Assembly: GCF_004340685.1 (NCBI RefSeq)
Contig: NZ_SLUN01000012.1
Location: 62,001 to 126,000, forward strand
Direction: 5' to 3'
Source of the DNA: Hydrogenispora ethanolica
GTDB lineage: Bacteria; Bacillota; UBA4882; UBA8346
Length of the DNA stretch: 64,000 bases
Shown here piece after piece: positions 33,308 to 42,016 of this stretch. The notes below the pieces were generated by a model. It had not been told where the DNA came from. It saw nothing but the letters and a program-made list of their open reading frames with translations, and did no database searches. Each line of letters opens with the position of its first letter. Positions within the stretch are counted from its first letter, which is position 1. The translations under genes were made by a program, and so were the position numbers.

Positions 33308-34402
33308 TTATCGAAACATTAAACTTTTATTTTCGTCATTGAGTCTTATGAGTCCCGGCCCATCCGCGACCGAAGCGCCCAATTTCAATGTCGGATCGAG
33401 GATCAACTGTTCCGGCCGCGCCCTGTCTCCTTCAATACGATGAATTAGATTTCGGGCAGCGGGTTCACCCAATTGAATATCAGGCATCTCAATATGGGTT
33501 AATTTCGGATTTACGAGCTCAGTCCAGTCGGGTCCCCCGTAAACAACCAATGATATATCGCGGGGAATGAGTTTTCCCCGGTCGTGAATGGCTTGGAGTA
33601 TTCCTTCCCCCAGATATTGATGGCCTGCAAAAACGGCAGTGATCTCGCCTTCCGCGAAAAGCTGCTCGGCCATTCGGTAGCCCTCTTCGCGAGAAATCTG
33701 GCCCAATAACGCCGGGCAATCCCCCGTGCGCAAACCGTTCTTGATGACTGTGGAACGAAAACCGGCATATCGCTCATTGATCCGTTTGATCTTGGATTTC
33801 CATCCTATAAAAGCGATCGCGCGATGGCCACGATCAATCAAATATTGAGTGGCTAATTCCGCCCCTTTTTGGTTATCAAACCCGATATAATCGTAAGAAT
33901 CAAGCGGAATACCGCTCAATTGCCGGTCAAGAATGACATATGGAATCTTCAAATCGCGCAGGGGCTTGGTATTTGCAGTTCCATCGACAGTCGGCGCGAT
34001 AATAAAACCATCCACTTGTTGAGAGATCAACGTTTCAATATAAACCCGTTCCCGCCCGGGATTATCATAGGTGCTGCAAATGAGCAACACATAGCCGGCA
34101 TCGTATGCCACCTGTTCGGCAGCCATCACCGTGCGTGTAAATAAAATATTTTCAAATTGCGGAACCAAAATGGCAATGGTTTTGCGCCGTTTTCCCCTCA
34201 TACACCGGGCCAAAATATTGGGTCGGTAGCCAAGATCTTGTACGGCCGCCAGAATCCGTTGACGCAACTCATCGCTTACATACTTATCAGACTCCGGGTT
34301 CAGAACATGGGAAACCGTAGCTACCGAAACACCAGCTACCATAGCCACATCGTACATTGTGGGAATTCTTTTTCCAGTTCGGGATGGCATGTTATCCGTC
34401 AT
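33308..34402 (-). CDS. LacI-family transcriptional regulator (1)
   Basis: About 364 aa. The DNA-binding helix-turn-helix is TMYDVAMVAGVSVATVSHVLN followed by a hinge helix region (LGYRPNILAR). A periplasmic-binding-protein-like sensor domain follows (VDGFIIAPT, IPYVILDR, YDYIGFDNQKGAELATQYL). The start is uncertain: ATG at 34402 lies 1 nt after GGAGG, ATG at 34390 is 13 nt from it, and TTG at 34420 is the longest option. Two operator-like sites lie at 34418-34434 and 34481-34499. It is likely the autoregulated controller of the downstream dehydrogenase and perhaps of the whole cluster. Confidence 0.9.
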   Translation of the reverse strand: MTDNMPSRTGKRIPTMYDVAMVAGVSVATVSHVLNPESDKYVSDELRQRILAAVQDLGYRPNILARCMRGKRRKTIAILVPQFENILFTRTVMAAEQVAYDAGYVLLICSTYDNPGRERVYIETLISQQVDGFIIAPTVDGTANTKPLRDLKIPYVILDRQLSGIPLDSYDYIGFDNQKGAELATQYLIDRGHRAIAFIGWKSKIKRINERYAGFRSTVIKNGLRTGDCPALLGQISREEGYRMAEQLFAEGEITAVFAGHQYLGEGILQAIHDRGKLIPRDISLVVYGGPDWTELVNPKLTHIEMPDIQLGEPAARNLIHRIEGDRARPEQLILDPTLKLGASVADGPGLIRLNDENKSLMFR

Positions 34403-34417
34403 ACCTCCACGGCTTTT

Positions 34418-34434
34418 CAATTAATCGTTTATCT
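34418..34434. promoter_or_regulatory. Putative LacI-family operator (site 1)
   Basis: CAATTAATCGTTTATCT, a partly palindromic TAAnCGnTTA core with central CG, immediately upstream of the lacI ribosome-binding site. Confidence 0.5.
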
Positions 34435-34480
34435 CAAAAACTCGGCTTCGGATAAAACATTGAATTCATTGAAGTTTACA

Positions 34481-34499
34481 CAGTTAATCGTTTGTCTGA
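34481..34499. promoter_or_regulatory. Putative LacI-family operator (site 2)
   Basis: CAGTTAATCGTTTGTCTGA, 62 bp from site 1 with the same core and orientation, and 18/19 identical to site 3 at 22315-22333. Confidence 0.55.
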
Positions 34500-34568
34500 A
34501 AAACTTTTCGATAATTTTATCGGCATTTATCTAAATATTATGAATCATAAATTTCGGGATACTTTTTC

Positions 34569-34611
34569 ATTGCATAGGTTACATCAGAGAACTGGATGCA
34601 ACCTATGCAAT
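34569..34611 (-). terminator. Long hairpin after the flavin oxidoreductase gene
   Basis: Perfect 12-bp arms ATTGCATAGGTT/AACCTATGCAAT with a 19-nt loop, 50 nt past the stop. No T run follows, so it may be a weak terminator or an mRNA 3' end structure. Confidence 0.5.
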
Positions 34612-34661
34612 TGTTTATGATCAGAGCCGGTATAATGCTTGAGATGGTGACTCCCTATTCA

Positions 34662-36029
34662 TTACTTGACTTGACGGTTGCGAACCCCTTCCTGATAAAT
34701 GGGCATGTAAACTCCCCCATCCCGGATGACACAACCGGTACGACCGCCGTCACGCATGATGTCCGTACACTTACTACAGGCAATACAGGCTTTGTTCGGA
34801 TCCATGGTGCCCTTTTCCAAAACATCCTTCACAAAATCAGGATAAGCAAAGGCTTCCCGGCCGAATCCGGCAATATCTTGATGGCCCATTTGCAAATTTG
34901 CCGCCGCGGCATAGACGGCGAACTGGCGCAACCACGAATAACCGGTACCCATAATCTTCATCTCCGGACAGGAATTCTTCAGTTCCCGGGTCAATGAAAA
35001 AATGCGGGACACTCCAAAGAGCGGGTGTTCGTCCGGGGGAACAAGGCCATTAGCCGGACTATCGTAAGGGCGGTTGAAATGCGGATTGTAATAAGGGTTC
35101 GCAATGGAAATACTAACAAAACGAATTCCCTTCTGGTACAATTGAGCGATTAACTGTTTCGGCTCATTCAGGTCAAGCGGCAGCGACCCCGGTTCACTGC
35201 CCTCAGTCGCCGGGTTGACACCCCAGCCATACGGATAAGGCAGTCCATCCCAGGCATTCAAACGCAAGGTAATGGCGATTTTATTCCCAAGTTCCGCTTG
35301 GATCTTTCCGATAATATTCATCAAAAACCGGGTGCGGTTTTCGAAACTCCCACCGTAACGGCCGGGGCGGATATGGCTTCCCAACAGTTCTGAAATTAAA
35401 TAGCGATGACAGCTCTTAATGTCGATGATTGGGAATCCGGCCTCGGCTGCGATTTTCGCCGCTGCGACATACTTGTCTTCCAATCTTTCCAACTCATCGT
35501 CGGTAATGGTTGGGTAGCTCGAATCAATACCGACTTTCGGGTCGAGGAACGGATTATGCTGAGCGATAATTGGCCGAGGTTTTCCTTCCGGTTTGCTGTA
35601 ACGACCGGAATGGGTCAATTGCAGTACCGGCACGAATTGATGATTCGGTCCCAAAACGGAGCTCGCTTTTTGCTGAGACTTTTCCAGTAGAGCCGCTAAT
35701 GCAGCGGTATTTTCCGGAGCGGCGAACAATTGTCTGGGGTTGGCCCGTCCCGCAAAATCGACGGCAGTCGCCTCAAACCATATTAAACCCGCTCCACCCG
35801 CAGCAAACCGTTCATAACGCCGGATGGTTAGATCGTCCGGTTTTCCATCAAGCGTACCGTCACAGCCTTCCATGGGATGAATGCCAATGGAATTCGGGGT
35901 TTTCAAATGGTAAATCTCCGTTTGCCGTTTCAAAGAAGATAAATCGCGTTCCAGTACAATCGGTAAATTCTGTTTCGCGATTTCAGCTTCGAGTTCCGCC
36001 AGGTTTTGATAATGAAAACGTTGATGCAA
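34662..36029 (-). CDS. Old-Yellow-Enzyme-like NADH:flavin oxidoreductase with a 4Fe-4S motif
   Basis: About 455 aa. The FMN-binding TIM barrel has NSIGIHPMEGCDG, GAGLIWFEATAV, QFVPVLQLTHSGRYS, IKSCHRYLISELLGSHIRPGRYGG (in parts) and RLNAWDG. Its C-terminal part has CIACSKCTDIMRDGG...C, the Cys cluster of 2,4-dienoyl-CoA reductase/trimethylamine dehydrogenase-type enzymes. The FAD/NAD domain of those larger enzymes is absent, so electrons must come from a partner protein. TTG at 36029 has GGAGG 9 nt upstream; ATG at 36035 is only 3 nt away. It lies between two lacI genes, upstream of the sugar operon. Confidence 0.85.
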   Translation of the reverse strand: MHQRFHYQNLAELEAEIAKQNLPIVLERDLSSLKRQTEIYHLKTPNSIGIHPMEGCDGTLDGKPDDLTIRRYERFAAGGAGLIWFEATAVDFAGRANPRQLFAAPENTAALAALLEKSQQKASSVLGPNHQFVPVLQLTHSGRYSKPEGKPRPIIAQHNPFLDPKVGIDSSYPTITDDELERLEDKYVAAAKIAAEAGFPIIDIKSCHRYLISELLGSHIRPGRYGGSFENRTRFLMNIIGKIQAELGNKIAITLRLNAWDGLPYPYGWGVNPATEGSEPGSLPLDLNEPKQLIAQLYQKGIRFVSISIANPYYNPHFNRPYDSPANGLVPPDEHPLFGVSRIFSLTRELKNSCPEMKIMGTGYSWLRQFAVYAAAANLQMGHQDIAGFGREAFAYPDFVKDVLEKGTMDPNKACIACSKCTDIMRDGGRTGCVIRDGGVYMPIYQEGVRNRQVK

Positions 36030-36291
36030 AATCATGTTCCTCCCTATCGTAACTTAGTGAATGCAACCAGCTTGAACGAAACGCCGATCCGGCCAGGACT
36101 TGTTTGAATGAAGCATCATTTCCAACCCGCCTCAATCAACATGGCAGAGTTGAATTTGAAACGAAAACAAACCCAACCCGAAGGGACTTAATGATTAATT
36201 TCACAAACTAAGCGGCGTGACATTCTGTGTAGTTGCATTAAGGATTACCCGTACCTATTCAAATCATCAAATGTTGAAAATGATTCGTTAT

Positions 36292-37308
36292 TCAGTCGCC
36301 ATGAAAGGCCTTTCCGTATCCCACCGAGCCCCGCACCAGGAGTTTGACCTCCAGTTTTTCAATGACCGGTTTTAGTTTACCTTTACCGTTGATGAGCTTA
36401 ATGACTCGTTCGGCGGCTTTCGTTCCCACTTCGTAAAAGGGTTGCGCCATGGTTGTCAGCGGCGGATCCATCAATTCCGACATATCGAGATTGTCGTAAC
36501 CGATTACGGCGATATCTTCGGGGACCCGCAATTTCCGTTCCTTAACCGCTTTGATCACTCCGAGGGCTTTCGGATCGCTGGTGGCAACGACAGCGTCCGG
36601 TTGACCCCCGCGTTCCCAAAGATCGAGCATTGCCTGGTAACCATCTTCCCAACCCGCTGTGTCATAAACGACCAGCGTCTCATCCAAAGCCAAGCCGGCA
36701 TCAGCCAGAGCCGCTTGATATCCCAGAAAACGTTGCCGATACAGATCCAATCCCAACGTACCGTTGATAATTGCGATTCGCCGGTAACCCCGGTCGATCA
36801 AGAAACGGGTAGCGCGATAAGCGCCCTGAAAATTATCAATAATGATCGAATCCAACTTCTCGTTCAGGTGACGCAGCATCAAAACAACCGGGTATCCTTC
36901 TTCTTTGAGCTTGACAATATGGGAGCTGGCCGCAGTGGCAGTGGAAAAAATCAAGCCATCCACCGAGCGCATTCTCAAGTTTTCCACGTAAAGTTGTTCG
37001 GTCTCCAGATCTTCGTCGGTATTGCATAGAACCACGGTATAGCCGTGCTTCTTGGCGATATCGGTGATACCCCGGATTGCCGCAGGAAAGAGTAGATTGT
37101 GAAGGTTCGGAATAATCAGGCCTAAAGTTTTGGTCCGGCCTTCTTTCAAACCTTTTGCCAAGGCATTCGGTTGATAGTTTAACTCTCGTACCGCCTGCAG
37201 GACTTTTTTTTTGGTTTCCGGATCGACAAATATTTTGCCGCTCAACGCCCGGGAAACAGTACTGGTGGACACCCCGGCTTTTAGGGCTACTTCTTTAATA
37301 TTTGCCAT
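36292..37308 (-). CDS. LacI-family transcriptional regulator (2)
   Basis: 338 aa. HTH: NIKEVALKAGVSTSTVSRALSG; hinge: LNYQPNALAKGL. A sensor domain follows (LGLIIPNLHNLLFPAAIRGI, VDGLIFSTA, IIDNFQGAYRATRFLIDRGY). ATG at 37308 has AGAGGAAG upstream; a longer reading to 37350 lacks a site. It probably controls the downstream flavin oxidoreductase gene, 256 bp away. That gap has imperfect inverted repeats (AATGCAAC near 36059 and GTTGCATT near 36232; AATCAT/ATGATT at 36258-36281). Confidence 0.9.
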   Translation of the reverse strand: MANIKEVALKAGVSTSTVSRALSGKIFVDPETKKKVLQAVRELNYQPNALAKGLKEGRTKTLGLIIPNLHNLLFPAAIRGITDIAKKHGYTVVLCNTDEDLETEQLYVENLRMRSVDGLIFSTATAASSHIVKLKEEGYPVVLMLRHLNEKLDSIIIDNFQGAYRATRFLIDRGYRRIAIINGTLGLDLYRQRFLGYQAALADAGLALDETLVVYDTAGWEDGYQAMLDLWERGGQPDAVVATSDPKALGVIKAVKERKLRVPEDIAVIGYDNLDMSELMDPPLTTMAQPFYEVGTKAAERVIKLINGKGKLKPVIEKLEVKLLVRGSVGYGKAFHGD

Positions 37309-37633
37309 CAAATACTTCCTCTGCAATCCTTTGTGCAAACCATTGTGCAATCGATTTCATGTAAATATAATTAAACATTCATTTTGGAATTCCTGCTTAA
37401 AAATGGACTTTTTTTCGAAAATTTTCTTCAACTGGCTGGAAGTGTTTGTTTTTGGGCGAATTCCCCGACTTCTATTGGCACTGCAAACCCAGTCCGGCAA
37501 TAAGACGGACTGGGTTCTCCGGTATGCCTTCGTTCCGAATGAAATTATGCTCCTCCCACCCGCCGGAAGCTGTTTATCGCTACTGCCGCTGCTCACGTCA
37601 AATGGAAAATAACTTTTATCCTTTTTTAAGCGC

Positions 37634-37751
37634 CCAGCGGATATTGCATCCCCGTAACTCCGTTTTGCAAACTCCCAATTTCACTTTGCGATTTCACAAT
37701 CTCATTTTGTCAGGACAAAATTCTAATTTGCGACACCCAATGATCATTTTA
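37634..37751. repeat. 21-bp-period array 4 (about 4-5 units)
   Basis: 13-nt cores at 37655, 37676, 37697 and 37718: TAACTCCGTTTTG, CAATTTCACTTTG, CAATCTCATTTTG and AAATTCTAATTTG. They follow CAA-N7-TTG, so only the outer arms pair. A poor unit precedes at 37634, and the next step (37739) overlaps the palindrome AATGATCATT. It lies in the 544-bp gap between lacI-2 and the ugpC relic; no gene is seen in that gap. Confidence 0.6.
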
Positions 37752-37796
37752 ATGTTTTTATGCTTTCCTTATCTTTTTTCGTTCCCCAATAATAAA

Positions 37797-37818
37797 AAAA
37801 CAGCCGGACGGCTGTTTT
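37797..37818 (-). terminator. Rho-independent terminator after the ugpC relic
   Basis: AAAACAGCC/GGCTGTTTT stem with a 4-nt loop, followed on the minus strand by a T7 run and ATTATT. It marks the end of what was probably the ugp operon. Confidence 0.85.
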
Positions 37819-37852
37819 GAGAAAGATATCAATTCAAGCGCACGCCGGCGGG

Positions 37853-38111
37853 TTAACTGACGGCCTCCAGCTTCCGATAATCGGCCACCGGAATATGAAG
37901 TGCCACTTTTTCGCCGCGTTGATAAGGAAACGGAACCGCAGTTTAAAATATCGCCCAAAAAGATGTACTCGCCCGCCCACTTTCATATAAAAACGAAGCA
38001 CATTCCCCAGGACGATGATATCCTCGATGCGGCCCTCCAGTCGGAGACCATCGAGCGGTGTAACTTGGCCAATTTCAAATAATCCGCCAGTTTGATTTTG
38101 ATATTGGATTT
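37853..38111 (-). pseudogene. Relic of a UgpC/MalK-type ABC ATPase (C-terminal TOBE region)
   Basis: Translating the minus strand gives FEIGQVTPLDGLRLEGRIED followed by IIVLGNVLRFYMKVGG, the TOBE/MOP regulatory domain of carbohydrate ABC ATPases. After a frameshift near 37940 it continues as YQRGEKVALHIPVADY and ends in a stop at 37853. An in-frame TAA near 38111 cuts it upstream, and the nucleotide-binding domain is gone. The neighbour upstream is a glycerophosphodiesterase (UgpQ-like), so this is probably what remains of a ugp glycerol-3-phosphate importer operon. The reading was made by eye. Confidence 0.7.
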
Positions 38112-38166
38112 GTTAGCCGCCGAACTCCAGCACTGCGACCACGTAACACGGTAAGCAGTCATATCT

Positions 38167-38898
38167 TTAGCGCCGAGAGGTATTCTGCAATACCTGTTTT
38201 GCAACATCCGGATAGTTGGTAATAATCCCATCCACTGCGGCGGCGATCATTCTCTCCATATGGACCGGTTCATTCACAGTCCATGGATTGACCATTATCC
38301 CCCTGTGCCTTGCTTCGCGAACCAGTTCCGGGGTGACGCTATGATGTTCGGGATGTAAAGCCGCAGCCCCAAAAGTTTCTGCATATTCCCATGGCTTGAA
38401 CAGATCCGCTTCATACAAGGCTCCGGTCTTCAGCTCCGGCAAAATGGTAATGGCTCTCAACAAAGAATGGTGATTGAAGGAAGAGATGATGCAACGATTG
38501 ACAATCCCAAAATTTTTGACCATTTGGATTACTTTCTCTTCAATACCGGGATATGGAAAAATATTGGTCTTCAATTCGATGTTGAGCAGCAGACGGGTCC
38601 CGGCTACCAATTCGAGCAAATCCGACAGACGCGGGATCCTTTCTCCGACAAAGCGCGGCTCAAACCAACTTCCGGCATCCAGTCGCCGCAACTCCTCCCA
38701 GGTGAAATCCTTGATCAAACCCTCGCCATCGGTCGTGCGGTCAACCGCCTCGTCGTGGCAGATAACCACTTCGCCATCCTTACTCAAGTGGACATCGAAC
38801 TCCAGGCCGTCGACGCCGAACTCGACCGCCATGCCGAAGGCGGCCAAGGTATTCTCCGGAGCCCGGCTAGAAAAACCGCGATGCGCGATGATCTTCAT
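38167..38898 (-). CDS. ugpQ: Glycerophosphodiester phosphodiesterase
   Basis: 243-aa GDPD-family TIM barrel that hydrolyses glycerophosphodiesters to glycerol-3-phosphate and an alcohol. IIAHRGFSSRAPENTLAAF, GVDGLEFDVHLSKDGEVVICHDE, LNIELKTN and the C-terminal MVNPWTVNE are the family's catalytic and metal-binding motifs. It is cytoplasmic, as there is no signal peptide. ATG at 38898 has GGGAGGGG 8 nt upstream. Its 3' neighbour is a decayed UgpC-like gene, so the enzyme has probably outlived its transporter. The symbol follows that context. Confidence 0.9.
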   Translation of the reverse strand: MKIIAHRGFSSRAPENTLAAFGMAVEFGVDGLEFDVHLSKDGEVVICHDEAVDRTTDGEGLIKDFTWEELRRLDAGSWFEPRFVGERIPRLSDLLELVAGTRLLLNIELKTNIFPYPGIEEKVIQMVKNFGIVNRCIISSFNHHSLLRAITILPELKTGALYEADLFKPWEYAETFGAAALHPEHHSVTPELVREARHRGIMVNPWTVNEPVHMERMIAAAVDGIITNYPDVAKQVLQNTSRR

Positions 38899-38929
38899 TT
38901 TTTGTTCCCCTCCCATTTGCATCCATATC

Positions 38930-39660
38930 TATCAAACTATCAATCCCCAAGACTCCTCGGGCGATATTCATCCCATGACCGTCCTGCCGCAGGATCGCTT
39001 CACTTCTTCCAGCCGCTTGCTTACCGATTCCCTCATGTCGAAATTTATCATTATCCGGAGCAAAGCGCGGTCATACGCATTCAAATATTATTTCATTGAT
39101 TTTACTCCCATAGTTTTAATGGATGATGGTTCCCATGTAATATATGAGAAAAGAATTCTTTAAAACTCGACAGTTTTTCCGCCGTTATCAGGTTTTAGAG
39201 GACTCTCTTCATCACTGCCCGCTATATCCGGGCAACGATGACGGCTGACGTCGACCCCCATCGGCAGACCGCTCGGCTTCCTCATGAAATGGTCTTCCAG
39301 TCCGACGCGGATGACCAGTTTCCATCGTATAAATACTCGGGCCGATGAACCCGATCAACGTATATTCACCAGAAATGGCTGATAACGGCGGACCAAACCA
39401 TAGCAGCGGGCTTCCATCCATAGTCAACTGGTCGACGTCATGGTGACCCTCCGCCGCAATGTTTTGAAATGTGCTATAATAATATTAAGCCGATTAAAAG
39501 CTATGGGGTAAAATCTTTCGAACCGGAAATCAGCTTGCAGAAAGGTTTAAAAACGATTTTATCTCTTGCTCCAGCAATCGCCGTGATTCTTCCGGCTTAT
39601 TGGCCGGGTTTCTAGCCGGGTTTATCACCGCTCTTTAATAACATTAAACCATTTTAAAAA
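38930..39660. other. Long gap with no supported gene
   Basis: About 730 bp between divergent genes. A minus-strand frame at 39212-39427 reads like a piece of protein (LLWFGPPLSAISGEYTLIGF) that seems to shift frame near 39340 into YDGNWSSASDWKTIS, then stops. It may be a relic of an unidentified gene, with no family recognised. TATAAT at 39474-39479 points toward the plus-strand glycosyltransferase gene but lacks a good -35. Confidence 0.4.
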
Positions 39661-39668
39661 GTGATCGA

Positions 39669-41240
39669 ATGCTGCGACTTTCAAAAGCAACCAACCGCCG
39701 TTTTTGGCTTTTGTCATTATTCGTTGCCTATGCCATGGCGAATTTATTTACCTTGACTGCTTTTCCATTGATGCATTCGGACGAGAGTTGGCTGAGCGGT
39801 TTATCGCGGCACATCATGCTGACGGGGAATCTTGCAGCAACCGAGCCTTTCTTTGATTTGAAACCGCGAATCCCCCACGCTTTAAAGATTCTCTTTCACG
39901 GCTTACAAATCATCTGCATCAAACTTAACGGATATCAGCTTTATAGCATCCGTTTACTCTCACTGAGCTTTGGCCTTTTGACCTTGTTTTACTTCTATCA
40001 ACTTGGAAAATCGGTTCTGCCCTCAAAAAATTGGGCCTTCCTCGCTTCCGCTCTGCTGGGGATGAATACCCAATTTTTATATGCTTCCCATTTTGGCCGC
40101 CAGGAAATCATCGTGTTGTTTCTCGGCGTATTCAGTCTGTATTGGCTGCAAAAGCCGAGAAAAAGTCCAGGTTATGGGGTGGATCTGCTGTTGGGGACCG
40201 TCGTAGGCCTGGGAATCGGCATCCACCCCAATAGTTTGTTAGTCGCCATAATGGTAGGCACGGTATACGCATTCCGGATCCTATGTACCCGCTCGCTCAG
40301 AGCCGCTAATCTGTTCGTCTACTCGGCGGCCGTTATCACTTGGACTGGCTTCTTTATTGCCTTGAGCTCGAAATTTGAACCGGGATTTATTACCCAGTAT
40401 TTTGCATATGGTCAGCAGCAATTCGGAGTCTTGAATCCGCTTGCCGCCAAAATACAACGGTTCTTTGAGTTCTATCAGCATCTTTATCAACGAAAATGCG
40501 GAACATATTATGCTCCGCATATCGAGGCCGATCTAGTCATTTTTGGCATCGTCTTTTTCTATTCGGTAGGAAAACCGTTAATCAAAAGAGTCATCCCGAA
40601 TCCCGCCTCCGTTTGGATCGTATTGGCGATCCTATCCGTGAACCTCGGATTCATTCTGATCGGCCGTTTCAACTATACAAGCATCATTTTTTTGTTTCCC
40701 CTCTTTTATCTGCTCACGACGATGATCATCAGCTCTTTGGGCCAATCCCGCCGTTACTGGATATCGGGATTGCTTGTTCTATTGGTGCTGTCCCAGACGA
40801 TTTGGAATTTCAGCTCCGTCCTGAAATATGACTATTCTGCCTACCTGCGGCAAATCGCCGGAAGCATCGGCCCGGACCGGAAAGTCCTGGCCAGCTTGAA
40901 TACGGAATACTTTTTTGATGATGACAAACTGTTGGATCTCCGCAATTTATCCTACTTGAGGAAACATCATTTATCCTTCGCCGCTTATATTCGCAGCCGC
41001 AGGATCGAATACATTATTTATCCTGAAGCACTCGATTTCATCCATCACTCAAGACCGCAGTGGAACGGAGTCTACGGACACATGCCATACTATCACGAGT
41101 TGAAGACCTTCCTCCGCTCCCATTGCCAGCCGCTGCACCGGTTTTCCAATCCGGCTTTTGGAACGGAGATCGCTCAATATGCGGGCGAAAGAGATTGGCC
41201 GGTCACCATTTATCAGGTTCTTCCGGGTTCCCATCCCTAG
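39669..41240 (+). CDS. GT-C membrane glycosyltransferase (GT39/ArnT-like)
   Basis: 523 aa. An N-terminal helix is followed by a large extracytoplasmic loop with the acidic motif HSDESWLSGLSRHI (the Asp-Glu expected to bind the polyprenyl-phosphate sugar). About 10-11 further hydrophobic segments and a soluble C-terminal domain follow. This is the layout of PMT/ArnT-type transferases that move a sugar from a lipid carrier to an acceptor outside the membrane. The acceptor is unknown. It is convergent with the SsuB-like gene, and only 3 bp separate the two stops. The surface-sugar operon at 44-47 kb might provide its donor. Confidence 0.8.
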   Translation: MLRLSKATNRRFWLLSLFVAYAMANLFTLTAFPLMHSDESWLSGLSRHIMLTGNLAATEPFFDLKPRIPHALKILFHGLQIICIKLNGYQLYSIRLLSLSFGLLTLFYFYQLGKSVLPSKNWAFLASALLGMNTQFLYASHFGRQEIIVLFLGVFSLYWLQKPRKSPGYGVDLLLGTVVGLGIGIHPNSLLVAIMVGTVYAFRILCTRSLRAANLFVYSAAVITWTGFFIALSSKFEPGFITQYFAYGQQQFGVLNPLAAKIQRFFEFYQHLYQRKCGTYYAPHIEADLVIFGIVFFYSVGKPLIKRVIPNPASVWIVLAILSVNLGFILIGRFNYTSIIFLFPLFYLLTTMIISSLGQSRRYWISGLLVLLVLSQTIWNFSSVLKYDYSAYLRQIAGSIGPDRKVLASLNTEYFFDDDKLLDLRNLSYLRKHHLSFAAYIRSRRIEYIIYPEALDFIHHSRPQWNGVYGHMPYYHELKTFLRSHCQPLHRFSNPAFGTEIAQYAGERDWPVTIYQVLPGSHP

Positions 41241-41243
41241 TTC

Positions 41244-42005
41244 TCATTCCGTCGCATCCAACATGCCATACACCTCTTGCCACATTTTCGGGAAAAGAGG
41301 GTCACCAGGATCTCTGGGTCGATTCAGAGTGTTCTGGACAATTTCTCGAATCCGGTGGTTGTTTTTACTCAGAATTACAATACGGTCCGCCAAAATGACA
41401 GCCTCCTGAATATCATGAGTCACAAAAACGATTGTGACTCCGGTATCTTGCCACACCTTAACCAGTGTTTGCTGCAAAACTTCCCGGGTCTGAGCATCCA
41501 AACTTCCGAATGGTTCATCCATGAGCAAGAGCTCCGGTTGCAAGGCTAAAGCCCGGGCGATGGCCGCTTTTTGCTTCATCCCGCCCGAGAGCTGATGCGG
41601 GTAACATTGTTCACACCCTTCCAGCTTGACCATTGCCAAATAAACGGCAGCCATTGCTCTGCGTTCCCGATCCGAAGCACCAATGCGTTTCATTTTCAGA
41701 GGAAAAACCACGTTCTCAAGCACCGTCTTCCAGGGAAAAAGCTGGTTGAAATCTTGAAAAACCATTATTCGTTTGGCAGTGGGCCCCGTGACCGGCTGCC
41801 CGTCGAGAACGATCTCGCCCGAGTCCGGGGTTTCGAATCCCGCTATCATTCGCAATAACGTCGATTTCCCAGAGCCGGAAGATCCCAGAAGGCATACAAA
41901 CTCCCCTTGCCCGACGGTGAAATCGATCGCTTCTAAAACCCGGAGGCATGTATTGCCCTGGGAATAGGATTTTTGCAATGCTTTGATCTCCAGCTTCGAG
42001 CTCAT
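41244..42005 (-). CDS. ABC transporter ATPase (SsuB/TauB/NrtD type)
   Basis: 253 aa. Walker A LLGSSGSGKSTLLRMIAG, Q-loop VFQDFNQLFPW, signature LSGGMKQKAAIARALA, Walker B LLLMDEPFGSLD and H-loop VFVTHDIQEAV are all present. ATG at 42005 has AAAGGAAG 4 nt upstream. It is the last gene of a three-gene importer unit. The permease stop lies 12 bp inside the in-frame extension to 42035, which argues for the shorter start. Confidence 0.93.
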   Translation of the reverse strand: MSSKLEIKALQKSYSQGNTCLRVLEAIDFTVGQGEFVCLLGSSGSGKSTLLRMIAGFETPDSGEIVLDGQPVTGPTAKRIMVFQDFNQLFPWKTVLENVVFPLKMKRIGASDRERRAMAAVYLAMVKLEGCEQCYPHQLSGGMKQKAAIARALALQPELLLMDEPFGSLDAQTREVLQQTLVKVWQDTGVTIVFVTHDIQEAVILADRIVILSKNNHRIREIVQNTLNRPRDPGDPLFPKMWQEVYGMLDATE

Positions 42006-42016
42006 CGTGCTTCCTT

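Noticed and set aside
39212-39427. Small minus-strand gene of 71 codons
   Set aside because: No ribosome-binding site, an apparent frame shift in the middle and no recognised family; described only as a possible relic.
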